Shown here: piece by piece, positions 54,048 through 64,000 of the stretch
Layout of the letters: each line of letters opens with the position of its first letter
Position numbering within the stretch: the first letter of the stretch is position 1
Assembly: GCA_014529385.2 (NCBI GenBank)
Contig: CM043966.1
Coordinates: forward strand, 105,163,087-105,227,086
Length of the DNA stretch: 64,000 nucleotides
From: Adiantum capillus-veneris
Lineage: Eukaryota > Streptophyta > Polypodiopsida > Polypodiales > Pteridaceae
Reading direction: 5' to 3'
Notes under the pieces: model-generated
What the model saw: the letters and a program-made list of their open reading frames with translations, nothing else
Databases searched by the model: none
What the model was told of the DNA's origin: nothing
Translations under genes and position numbers: made by a program

Positions 54048-55137
54048 TTACTCATCTTTCCTTTGTAGGGATGAGTGAAATCCATGGTTGACTTCGACCT
54101 TGTTGTGATAAACTTTGCAGTTGGGCCTTTGGCACCCAAATGAAGCTTGCATCAATTCTTGCGGTATCCTTTGGTATCCATTTTTGTTGCTTTGAGGGTG
54201 TTTGGTGCCGTGTTGGTGTGACCTAGGCATGTCTCTTCTTTGGTACCCAAATTTGTTTAGGATGATTGACTTGAGTGGTTTGTTTCGATGCTCTTGAGTC
54301 TTCAATTGCTGACATAGAATTTTTAATAGGTCGCTCTGTATGAAACACTTGTATTGAAGGGAGAAAATTAGCTACAGATACATAGTTACGACTATCAGTA
54401 GATTCTATAGGGATAATTTTTGACATGATAGTTGCAACATTTTGTTGTGGGTTTGTTGTGTTGAAGCTATTGGTTGACTCTTTGGTGCTTTTCTCATCAT
54501 GCTTGAAGAGATACCTAGTATCTTTCTTGGAAGCAAATGTGATTTGTCGTACTTGATGTTTTGCTATAAAGTACACTTGATTTTCTACCCAATGTATAAA
54601 CGCCTTGTATTTATGTTGCCATGGTGTACCTAGTATTAGTTGATTATCAAGGGATTTTGGAGGTAGTATGAAGAAGTTATAGGGACATGTTAATCCTTTA
54701 ATTTGTAGCATGAGCTCCAAGTAACCTAGGGAAATACTGATAGTCCCATTGAATCTTGTGAACACCCTTTTCCATGGTTGTGGGACCAATTGTAGCATTT
54801 TTTGACATAGATCCCAACAAATTGTATTCAAATGCACACCAAAATCTACTAGTGCATGAATAGGTAGCATGTTGGCTCCTAGCTTTGTAGAAATGTAAGG
54901 ATCTAAACTTTTTCATCCTCCTCTATGCTTGTTAGCTTGTAAATCCGATGCTTCTTGAAGTCCTCCAACATTTGTTTCCTCTTTGCACGACTTGTTCTTT
55001 GGCTTCCTTATGTTTTTGTTGAAGAATTTTGTCATGCTTGTCCTTTCTATTTTTAGTGCATGTACCCTTTCAAGAAATTCTTGAGTTAATGGCAAGCAAT
55101 AATTTTTTAATCTATAGCCACTAATCCAATTGGGCAT
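54048..55137 (-). pseudogene. Second retropepsin ORF with W-V/I-P-K repeats (G3)
   Basis: Starts MPNWISGYRLKNYCLPLTQ, closely matching the start in G1b. The frame holds to 54223 with one TGA at 54913. The protease segment has HALVDFGVHLNTICWDLC, with D-F-G where G1 has D-S-G, then NQLILGTPWQHKYKAFIHW, matching the MLLGQPW motif. The C-terminus carries QIWVPKK; after a stop the same frame continues with KWIPKD and FIWVPKA. Because sequence outside the motifs is far diverged from G1 while the start and repeats are kept, the ORF is an old part of this group. Confidence 0.75.
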
Positions 55138-55189
55138 TTGTTTTTCATGTGTCCCTTTTGAAAAAAAATCTCATCTTGGATATGTAAAC

Positions 55190-56096
55190 ATTGCACACTA
55201 ATCTCTAGCTCTCGTGTTATATCATCCTTCATTTTCCCTTCATAATTGTCTTGTTCTTGAATCTTGTTAGCATGCAAAATCAAATCGAGTATAGACCATT
55301 CTCGTCACAATTGTTTTTTGGGTGATCTCATTGACATTGACATCAAAGGTGGCCAAAATTTGAGTCCACTCTAGGGGTTCCATTCTTTCTTATGGGAAAG
55401 GTTCATGTATATAATCAAAATCTTCAAACGACTTGTTCCCTTTACACTCCTCTTTTGTAAGTCTTTCACATCTAGAAGCTCCACACATCCATAGATGAGA
55501 TTTAGAATTCAACCATGCTGGTATTCCAGATTTTGTAGTTGTAGCTGAATCAAATTATTCTACCGGGGTCTTACGCACATCTTTGTAACTCTGATCCCTC
55601 AAGTTGATGCGATAATGGTATCCATGTGGCACAAGTAGATATAGTCATATAGCCCCAATCTTGAACCATTTTTAACTTATTCATGAATGGTCTTCCTAAA
55701 ATAACATCACAGTTATTGTTGGTACCAAAATCTACTACTGTAAATGTATGCTCATACTCAATTCCATAAGAAGTTATCACTATATGCTCAAGAACTCCAA
55801 TATGTTTCTCAATATGGCCATCATCAAGCTATAATTTCATTCATGTTTTTCTAAGAGTAGCTTTTGTCCATTTTTCCCAAATTCCTTTGGTGGGTATGGC
55901 AACATCCGCAGCACTGTCTAGAATAGCTACGGTTTTTGTTCTTTGATATTCTAAAGATGTGTTTCCATCTTCTCATTCACAATAATCACCCACTTTGTTT
56001 ATGGGAACTGATTGAGCATCCTTTTTGAGTTTGTTCAAATCCTCCACTTCCTGACCTATTGTCTCAACAAGGTTTTTGATTCCCATTTTCTCAAGA
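55190..56096 (-). pseudogene. pol: First retropepsin and protease-RT linker (G3)
   Basis: Reads VAIPTKGIWEKW, ITSYGIEYEHTFTVVDFG, CDVILGRPFMNKLKMVQDWG, then across frames SYKDVRKTPVE, GIPAWLNSKSHLWMCGAS and MEPLEW-QILAT, matching G1a. Sequence then passes directly to the second retropepsin ORF, so RT, RNase H and integrase are deleted. G1b interrupts it at 56101. Confidence 0.88.
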
Positions 56097-56100
56097 CATT

Positions 56101-56682
56101 GTTGGATGGATACGCCGCAACGGACGTCAGCACAGCGAGAACTCACCTAACAAGATTTTTTAGCTAAGGACGAAGCTCGACCCGCAGGTGCGTGGAAGCA
56201 AGCATAGGGTGTCAACCTACACTCAACCGACTCCTAACTAATTTCTACAGAGGTCTCTAACCAATGTCTAAGTCACAGCCTTCAGGAGTGCATAAGAGTA
56301 AACTTCCTACAATACTTTCTAGAGTCGAACATCCATCAAATAATCTCGAAACACCACAGAACTTGAAGGAGACCCTACTAACACCAATAGGTCGCTCTCC
56401 CTAAGGTCTATGAACCAAAACCCCAACCCAAAACACCCGGTGCAAACTCATGTAGGATGTCTCGCCAAAATTTGCAGGTCTTCTTTTCCAAAATCTAAAG
56501 TGCCTAATGTGTAGCTCTACTCAATGTGAACGCGTGGATATGCTGCAATGCAAAATCGAACAACGTATGCTCACCGAATCACCAGTTGAAGCTCGTAGAT
56601 GGAGCTCGCAAAACCGGACCGTATGCGCACAATGTAGGTATAGCTCTCGTCTGGGGCAACACGCTGCACTTCTCTGCACTCG
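56101..56682 (-). repeat. 3' LTR of G1b, truncated
   Basis: Aligns with 13026-~13612. It stops at CACTCGAG and passes directly into the 3' ORF. It keeps the palindrome half-site GTAGGATGTCT near 56452. Confidence 0.92.
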
Positions 56683-56685
56683 AGA

Positions 56686-57206
56686 ATTTCCTCAAAGGTA
56701 TAGTTGCCTTTCTTTTCGGTGTACATCTTTACTCCGTCTCTTCTTTTGGTTACACTATCCCCTTTGTTGGAGAGGTCTAGTGTAGCTGCCACTACTCTTT
56801 CTGTGATTAGAATCTCAGTGCCTGGCTTGCCCTGCAGATCTGTAACTTGGGCCACTCTATCTTCTTTTATTGTTGTCACAAATTCCCATAGTCTTTTGAT
56901 GTCAATACCTGCTGGCACCGCTTCAAAATAATTGTGGAGATCAATCTTCTCCAGATACTCTGCCATCTTGCTTCTGACAAACTCATTGAGTTCTCGCTGT
57001 AGCATTGGTAGCTCTATCATGTTTCCTTCGGTGTCTTTGAACACGCCTTGGTAAATCTTTAGATCATTTGACTCTAGCAGATGTTCTTGGATCCATGTGC
57101 TTGTTGGCTTTAGAGTTCCTTCTGGTATGACGAAGGGCTCTACCTCTTCTAGGTAATCTTTTATGGTCATCCTCTTCTTCTTTGCCGGTGACTTTGCGGC
57201 TGCCAT
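56686..57206 (-). pseudogene. 3' ORF of G1b, N-terminal ~170 codons only
   Basis: ATG at 57206, MAAAKSPAKKKR, and the same N-terminal domain as G1a through VYTEKKGNYTFEEI, then fused to LTR sequence. The remainder (~970 codons), hairpin and PPT are deleted. The open part is well preserved relative to G1a, with scattered substitutions. Confidence 0.88.
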
Positions 57207-59796
57207 AGATCCTGTTGCACTCAGTAGTCCGAAGTTAGCGTTTTTTCTATATCAGCTGAGAAACTGAGTTTTAACTATCCAAATGACTTGAAAATTGAAA
57301 ATAAAGTTTAAAAGGAACTTGTGAAACTGTGCATGTGCTCACAATGCAATTGTGGGAAAAATATTTCAGTTAGACATCCTACGTGTAGGATGTCCTTTTC
57401 ATTAGATTTGGGTGATACTTGACATGCTGGTGGTCCTTGGGCTGTACAACATGGCTATGTGCTTGGATTTGGATTTGGGCATCAAAAAGTGGATTTTTGG
57501 GCTGATTCAGGCTTCAGGTCACAATTTGGGTAGAAAGTCCACAACTGGTAGCAGTTGATGTCCAAATGGGTTGAAAATTGCTATATGGGCTCCTTGCACC
57601 ATGGTAATGGCTCCCATGATGTCATTCTTTGCACAGAAGGTCAAAAACATGGTGGAGACATCCTACGGGTAGGATGTCTATTTCAACAAAATGGCTTTGG
57701 ATTTGTTCTGTGGGTAATCCTTGGCATGTGGAACATGGCCATGCTCTTGGATTTTGATTTGGACAAGAATTGATGTTGGTAAGACCCTGGGTAGTGTTTT
57801 TGGGCTCAAAAAGTGTATCTTGTTGGGGGTCAAAATTACTTAGAATGGCTTCAAACTTGATATATGAGCTCTTGAAGATGATAAGAAAAGATCTGGAATG
57901 GACAAACACCGTTTGTAGGCCAAAAATGTCAAATTAGGATGTCTACTTCATCATTTCTTGCAAGTGACCACACAGGTTGGTTGGCTATGTGCTCATGAAT
58001 GTGTTGTGCAAGTTTCATGTGATTTGGACAAGATTTGGTAGGTCCATGGCCCATTATTGCCTCTATGCCCTAACTTTGCGTTTTTTCATGCATATGAGGC
58101 CAATGTTGGTCCCAATGTGATGAAACTTGGTGGGTAGCATGTAAAGGCTATTCAAAAATGTGTGTGATGAAAAATGTTGGGTTCTGTGTCCAGAAATGCC
58201 CTTGAGACATCCTACGCGTAGGATGTCTCCTAATGATTTTTTCATGGAAACTGTCACTAGTGCCTGCCCTTAGTCCCCTTGAGTCCCTTTTAAGCCTAAT
58301 TTCAACAAAAAAAGTCAAATGGATAGAAAATAACTCCCTGTATGGATTTCAGAGCCTCCGAGCCGTTTTTTTGACTTTTGGAGTGCTTTTCGGCGATGAA
58401 ATTTCTTGATGTTGGTCTCCATAGCTTCCCGATCCCTTGGGGATCCTTGCCGTATGGTTTTTGTCGACTTTGGCTTCACTGGAGCTCCATTTGGCAGTTT
58501 GTCGCTCTAGAAGCACCCATGGTTGCGTTTACATGTCTTCGATGACTTGTGGTGGTCTACCACCATAGGACTTGGTTGTTGATGGTCTACGAAAGCCGCT
58601 TGTGAAGTTTGGTGGCAAAAACGGACATGCGGTTTAGCCACGAGAGCTATTTGATGCTTTGTGTGTCTGATGCCATTTCTGAAGTTTAGTGCCGCTTCTG
58701 GTCACCTTTTGGTCATGTGGGCTTCAAAGACTCGTCCTACCCATGAATTTTGGTAGCATTTGGGCACCTTTCCGCCGATTTCCCATTTGGTGGCCTCTTG
58801 CGGGATTCTAGGAATTAGGGTTTTTCCCGATGGTTTTCTACTGCCTTTGGACATCCAAGACTGGTCTCCTATGCTAGGGTAAGCTGCCGATGAAGTCTCG
58901 TTGCTTTTGGGTTAGGCGTTAGGTGGTCTCTTCTACTTGTAGGTCTCTACTGCCCGCTTTGTGTGTGAACCCTACGCTCGTTTTCACGACAAAACGACAT
59001 ACATGCGCGAAAAGCTCAAGGTGGTGAGTCTACCTCTCATGTCTGAAGCCCGTCGGGTAGTCGTGCATGTCGTAGAAGCTGCTGGAAGTTCCGCTCGCTC
59101 TAGGTGGTAGAAGCTCTCTCTGAAAGGACAATAGTGAAAATGAGCTAAAAATGAAGTGAAAAATTCTTATAATGGGGGTCCCCGAACCACTTTTCATGAA
59201 ATTTGACATGTGCTCCCAACTTCTTGCGAGATGCGGTTTAGGCTCAAAAATTTCTTGATTTGGACTCCATTTGCCCTGTTTACCAGAGATTTGGCATTTC
59301 GGTCAAAATCTGGCAAAAACACGCTCTTCGCTCCAGTGGACCATAGGTTGTCCTATAGTCACTGATCATCCCCATATTTTTTGTTTTTCATTAGGACCGT
59401 TTTTCACCTGCTTTTTGTATTTTTGAAGTTTTTCTTGTCGAAAATTAGAAAAATTAAAAGGAAAATAGCAAATCAAACCCAAAAAATCCCCAAAAATCAT
59501 AATAAATCAAAAACATCACCACAAAATATTATATACACTCACATGTAATTTCTATGGCCGGATTTCTCCGTTTTACCAATATTTTGCCCGAAAAATGGCT
59601 ATTTCTACTTATATACACACACCTAGGGGCTTGATTTGGCATTTGGCCCCATATACCTGTAGATTCATGCTGTATAAGGGCATATGTACTTGGGTTAGTC
59701 CAGAAAATTTTGCAATCAAACAACAACCCTTAAAAATAGTCGAAAAAAACATGCCCTTTTTTGCTCTTTCTGCCATTGGGTCCGCATTTGAGAATG
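57207..59796 (-). other. Internal leader of G1b
   Basis: Counterpart of 17434-20066 with small indels throughout; non-coding for the same reasons. Confidence 0.6.
57372..58228. repeat. 24-bp palindromes in the internal leader (G1b)
   Basis: 57372-57395 (two changes), 57656-57679 (one central change, ACGGGT), a one-armed remnant TAGGATGTCT at 57935-57944, and 58205-58228 (perfect). The first spacing is again 284 bp. Confidence 0.92.
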
Positions 59797-59810
59797 CCTC
59801 CCCCCGTCCT
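59797..59810 (-). promoter_or_regulatory. Internal polypurine tract, decayed (G1b)
   Basis: CCTCCCCCCGTCCT on the plus strand, interrupted by a G, beside GCATT-TGAG-AATGC, a 5-bp stem. Counterpart of 20067-20082. Confidence 0.55.
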
Positions 59811-60271
59811 AGCCGGAGTCCTCCCTGACGACAAGGTATCACCTCGGAGTATGTGCCGTGCATAGGTTGAAAAAATTGTGCTAATGCTTGGCCGTGTAAT
59901 GTGGCCCTATTTTATGCATACTCGGTCAATGCATGGAAAAATTAATACTGTGCAAGAGAAGGGTATAAGCAAGATGCTTATTGGCATTTGCCGTCGAGGT
60001 TTCTTGTTTTCTTTGCAAGTAACAGCTGTAACTCTAGTGCTCTTTTTTTGATTGTCTTTCTTGCAAAAGTCGCTTTCTTTGCCGCTACTGTTGATATGGC
60101 CATAGTTATCTCTTTGGAGAGAATTGGCTTGGCGAAATTGGCCGTTGACCTTATCTCTTTTGCTTTCCATTGGTATCTTGTTTTTGCTGGTTTTTGTAGG
60201 TTTCTTGCTACTTACTTGGTTGCCATTGTTTTGTTGCTTATTGGCATCTACATAAGTCGGTTTGCCGGTTG

Positions 60272-61303
60272 CTAATGCAGTTGTCTGCCTTCTGATGTTG
60301 CTTGTACTGAAGGGAGTTCCTTTTGCTTTTGTTTCGGTATCCAAATGCGAGTCACATTTGAGTTATTGCTGAGCATTTTCTTTGGGATCCATATCTGTTT
60401 TATGCCCTTGGTGTTTGGTTGTACTATCGGCTTATGTTGACTTCCTCCGTTTTTGTGTATGCCTGCCATGTCATTTCTGTCCTTCCGTAGCCATACTTGT
60501 TTCTTTTGTGTTGGTAACCTCGATTTTTTTACAGCAGTTGGTGACTTTTCATACCTATGCTGAACATTGTTGGATTTTACCTGTTTGTTAGCCTTGGGTA
60601 TCATGCTGTTCTTTGGTGGCACCCTTGCTTTTGGCTCTTTTTCCAGTGATTGCATTGCTGGCATCTTATTATTCCGGGGTTGCTGAGAAAAGGCTATTAC
60701 CTGTTTTTCTTGTGCATGCTAAATTCTGACTGCATTCACATTCCAATCTATCTGCACATTGTACTCTTTTTGCCAAGGTTGTCCCAATAACATGGGGTGT
60801 TGCATGCTTTCATCCTCGACTACATAAAATTTGTGTGGGTAAATATATTGATGTACTTGTACATGCAATATAGTCCATCCCAATGTTTTCAACGAGTGTG
60901 ATGTACTACTTTCCAGCACTTGTGGAGTAGGATGAAGTTGACCCTTGGACTTGAGCTGTTTGTATAATCTGTAAGATATCAAATTTTCTTGAGCTCCAGA
61001 ATCAAGCAATGCCGTCGATTCAACTTGATTGCTACCCACTTTGACCGCAATTATTGGCTCCACTATGTCTTCATCAAACTTCGTTAGTCGGATGGCATTG
61101 ATTCGCAATGGTGCTCCACATTTTTGTTGTTGTCGCAGAAGTCTTATTTTTGCAATGCGTTCTTGTGCTTCTACTTGAGCTTCTTCTTGTACCCTTTGCT
61201 TCTCCGTTATTCGTTGTTTTCCTTGATGGATTTGTTGAAGCATATCCTGTGTTAGTGGTAGATGATATTTCTTCAATCGACACCCACTAATCCAATTTGG
61301 CAT
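60272..61303 (-). pseudogene. Second retropepsin ORF with W-I-P-K repeats (G1b, best copy)
   Basis: ATG at 61303 (MPNWISGCRLKKYHLPLTQ), 194 codons to a TAG at 60719-60721, then the same frame to 60272. Order: conserved MPNW start; Gln/Glu/Lys-rich linker; CGAPLRINAI; retropepsin fold segment EPIIAVKVGSNQVES, TALLDSGAQENLISYRLYKQ, later YPHKFYVVEDES and MLLGQPWQKEYNVQIDW; then a basic tail with QVWLRKD, QIWIPKK and RIWIPKQ. The D-S-G-A motif is intact. It overlaps the end of pol by 31 bases in another frame, so it has its own start or is reached by frameshift. A protease outside the usual gag-pol position is unusual. Target and partner are unknown. Further open frame 60344-59907 has no motif support. 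Confidence 0.8.
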
Positions 61304-63625
61304 TTCTTACCTGCTAATGTAGCAAGATTGACAGCTCCGCTTTGTGATAGATCACTAATCACAAAGGGTCCCATCCCTCGCTTTTTAAGTTTCTTGGCAT
61401 GTTGCTTCAAAGTATAAACAAGTACATAATCACCAGTTTTGAACTCTTTCGTGCGCACATGCTTGTCAAAAAACACTTTTTGTCTTCTCTTTTTAGCATA
61501 GATCGAAGCTACAGCTCTCAAGCGAAGTTCATCTAGCTTTTCAAGGTCATCTATTCTTGAAGAGAGCTCATGCCCTCTCCATTCTAAGCGTTTTGTAACT
61601 CGTAGAGTTGGAATTAAAAACTCTATGGGTAATATAGCATTTAGGCCAAACACCATGTTGTACGGTGTCGTTCCGATCGATGTTTTCTAAGCTACCATGT
61701 ATGCCCATAGTGTTGAGTGTAGCTGCTGATCCCAATCTGTTCTCGACTTTGACACAATTTTAGTGAGAACCGTGCATCGTGTTTTATTTGTGGCCTCAGC
61801 TTGTCCATTTGCATGTGGATGATATGGAGCAGATTTCCTATGTATGACCATGAATTCCTCTAGCAAATATTCAATGACTTCATTAAGAAAATGTGTTCCA
61901 CGATCACTGACAATTTCTATTGGTAAACCGTATCGTACAAAAACATTCTCATACAAAAATTGTGCAGTGGTCCGTGCATCTGCTTTTTGTGCTGCCTTGG
62001 CTTCTGCCCATTTTGTGAGATAGTCTGTAGCCACAATGATATATTGGGTATGGGTGCGATATGCAGGAGGTGAAATAGGTCCCACAAAATCAATGCCCCA
62101 TTTTGGAAATGCCCTTGCTTCCATCATTGGCCGTAGTGGCATCTCATCTCTCTTTATCGGCACCTTGGTGCGCTGACATGCGTCACAACTCTTTACAAAC
62201 TCTTCAACATCCATATGCAATGTAGGCCACCATATTCTTGCGGTTAAGACAATTTTTGCTGTCTTATCGCCTGAAAAATTTCCTCCACTTATTCCTCTAT
62301 GTGCATGTTCTAGAATTAGCAGGTATTCACTTTCACTTGCACATATTCTAAGTTGATTGTCCTTTCCTCGCTTATAGAGTTGGTTCCCAATTAACTGAAA
62401 GTCACGAGCCTCCAGCTCTATAGCCCTTTTCTGTGCTCTTGTTATGTTTTCAGAAAACGTCCTGGTGGTTAAGAAATCAATGATATATTGACTCCATGCA
62501 GGTGCAATGTTTACCTGAAACAATGTCGCGTGATCCACTGGTCGTTTGGCACTACATATAGTACAATTGGTAACATAAGAATGTGTGTCTGCATACATAG
62601 TTGGCCAATAAACCCCTAACTGTTTCAGTCTCTGGTGTGTTTTCACTGTTGAACAATGAAATGCACAATCCTGGACATGCGCCTCTTCTAGGTAACACTC
62701 AAATTTCTCCGGATTTATACATAATCGTAGAATTTGGTCTGATCCTAGATGATAGAGCCGTCCTGCAATCAACTGGAACTTTTTTGTTTGTCGAATTGTT
62801 TGTAGTTTGGATCTGTATTCCGTGTTATCAAACCTACCTCCAAAGGAAAGAATGCTAACAATTTCCTGAGACCATTTGGGTATCATTTCAATATTGAAAA
62901 GATAAGCATCTGGTATGTCATCATCTACTCCTTCACGAGCTTCCCCATTGTGTATCCTTGAAAGATGATCCGCTCGTAGATGGGTTTTACCCTTTTTGAC
63001 CACCACTGTGAAATCAAACTCTAGCAATATAATAAACCGGCGTACAATTCTCCCTGTATTGCATGGTTTATTCACCAGATACAAAAGAGCTTGATGATCT
63101 GTGAAGAACACAAATTTGTTTGTGAGCAAATAATGCCAAAATTTCTTTACAACATAAATCATTCCTAAGCCCTCTCTTTTAGTGATTGTGTAGTTCTTTT
63201 CCGCACTATTTAACTGTCGGCTTGCATAACAAATTGGAAAATCCATTGTTCGTTGAGCCAGAATACTCTCGATTGCATATGTAGAAGCATCAATGTGAAC
63301 ATGGAATATATTTTCCCAATTCCGTGCTTTAAGTACAGGTGCTGATACAAGGTTTTCCTTCAGCTTTTGGAATGAAGTTTCACACTCCTTGGTCCAGTTG
63401 AAATTGACTAGCAAACGATACAGAGGTTGTGTGATGACTGCATACATATATATGAATCTTCGATAATACCCATAGTGTCCCATGAGGATTGCACTTGTTT
63501 CGCATTAGTAGGCCTGGGTAGGTCTACTATGACTTTGACTTTGTTTAGGTCTGTGGTTATGCCATTTCTTGAGACAGTGTGTCCTAAGATGCGGCCTTGC
63601 TTAACCATAAAAATACACTTTTCCG
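61273..63625 (-). pseudogene. pol: Gypsy pol: RT thumb, RNase H, integrase with two zinc-binding modules (G1b)
   Basis: Starts in the RT thumb (NPEKCIFMVKQGRILGHTV), with a frameshift near 63450-63480, then 598 codons open (63483-61687), a TAG, and the integrase tail in the same frame to 61273. Within the 598: RNase H with D64, E104, D129 and D172; module 1 with H269, H276, C307, C310; module 2 with H394, C433, C436, but Asn at 402 where the second His is expected; integrase core with D465, D527 and E563 (35 residues between the last two). The two modules share an FQLI...LY...LR-C start, so they are a tandem duplication. After the TAG: TPYNMVFGLNAILPIEF and FKTGDYVLVYTLK. The RT palm and fingers are missing. 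Confidence 0.95.
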
Positions 63626-64000
63626 GGTTAGGACCATGCAAACACATCTTTATACTTCTTGAGAAGTTGTGTTAGCCGTTCTTCTTCTTCAGGCTCTAAA
63701 TCGGTTGCTATATAGACTCGCTGAGGTATTTCACCTGGTTCCGTGAGGTCTATCCTTTTTGCATTTTCTGGCCCATCGTAAGATTCCTGGTTGGTTCTTT
63801 CCTTGTGACTGGTGGTGTCATTATGATTTTTCTGTCCTGGATGGTGAATTTCCGATAGTGCGATGGTACATTCATGTTTCCCTTCTCTTTCTCCCCTTTA
63901 CCATCACTATCTTCCTCAGTAGTCCATATCTCTCGTAACGACCGTTTCAGTTCTTGGTATTTCTGTTTACGCTCCAGTTTGGTCCACTCTTGGTCTTTCG
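63626..64000 (-). pseudogene. pol: Protease-RT linker fragment (G1b)
   Basis: Aligns with 22311-22690 of G1a, joined directly to the RT thumb at GGTTAGGACCATGCAAAC. Several stops and frameshifts. It runs off the window; protease, gag, ORF0 and the 5' LTR are presumably beyond. Confidence 0.88.

Larger units (their letters stand above)
56101..64000 (-). mobile_element. Second G1 element (G1b), 3' 7.9 kb in window
   Basis: Left end TGTTGGATGGATACG identical in type to G1a. It is inserted in G3 after GACAT (presumed left target duplication; the right copy is outside the window). Three deletions relative to G1a/G1 layout: LTR-to-ORF (about 56683), the RT palm (about 63625) and one arm of a palindrome (about 57935). 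It retains the RNase H-integrase part that G1a has lost. Confidence 0.92.

Noticed and set aside
61300-61320. Splice donor at the pol/second-protease overlap in G1b
   Set aside because: The coding strand reads AGGTAAGAAATG, a good donor match, but G1a has TGTGAAGAAATG there and no acceptor is evident, so it is probably fortuitous.
1-64000. tRNA, rRNA, snRNA genes or riboswitches
   Set aside because: I looked for conserved tRNA box motifs and rRNA cores by eye and recognised none; a covariance-model scan would be decisive.

Overview
The window looks like repeat-dense nuclear DNA of a land plant. The evidence is Ty1/Copia, Ty3/Gypsy (including a chromovirus) and LINE remnants nested in one another, long (CT)n/(GA)n tracts, a nucleosome-length satellite and a fragment resembling a plant subtilase. 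I found no intact host gene, tRNA, rRNA or CRISPR array. The LINE and transposase styles make me think of a fern or another large-genome non-seed plant, but that is a weak guess from memory and not shown by the sequence.

Layout. 1-2.1 kb: decayed Copia fragment (family C1) plus an unrecognised ORF. 2.2-6.0 kb: a 5'-truncated LINE (one reading frame, three in-frame TGAs) between two related CT/poly-C blocks. 6.1-10.4 kb: a satellite array of ~333-bp dimers (166+167 bp monomers) holding a 150-bp subtilase-like coding insert. 10.7-13.0 and 29.6-29.9 kb: a Copia element (C2, copy A) split by a 16.5-kb Gypsy-type element (G1a, minus strand) with a 5-bp target duplication. 29.9-32.5 kb: remnant of a related Gypsy family (G2). 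33.0-34.3 and 41.6-42.7 kb: halves of a DNA-transposase-like pseudogene (T1) with a predicted 83-bp intron and a SWIM-type zinc finger, split by a chromovirus (G4, 34.3-41.6 kb). 43.5-48.3 kb: second copy of C2 (copy B), containing a solo G2-type LTR at the same site as in copy A. 48.3-56.1 kb: third Gypsy family (G3) with an LTR that has a primer site on one side and a polypurine tract on the other. 56.1-64 kb: second G1 copy (G1b) inserted into G3 and running off the window.

The most interesting system is the G1/G2/G3 group. Combining the copies, its sense-strand order is LTR; long leader with 24-bp palindromes; ORF0; gag; first retropepsin; RT-RNase H; integrase with two tandem zinc-binding modules; a second, separate retropepsin ORF ending in W-I/V-P-K repeats; an internal polypurine tract; a second leader with the same palindromes at a 284/285/285-bp pitch; a ~1,140-codon coiled-coil ORF in the env position; a covarying hairpin; polypurine tract; LTR. 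Palindrome-bearing leaders thus precede both the gag-pol block and the 3' ORF. I do not know a described element with this combination.

All copies are dead. The Gypsy reverse transcriptases here have lost the YxDD segment or all of RT, several by deletions with short homology at the joints, and many stops fit C-to-T or G-to-A decay. Relative order of events that the sequence supports: C2 inserted; a G2 element inserted in C2; that block duplicated (copies A and B); G1a entered copy A only.
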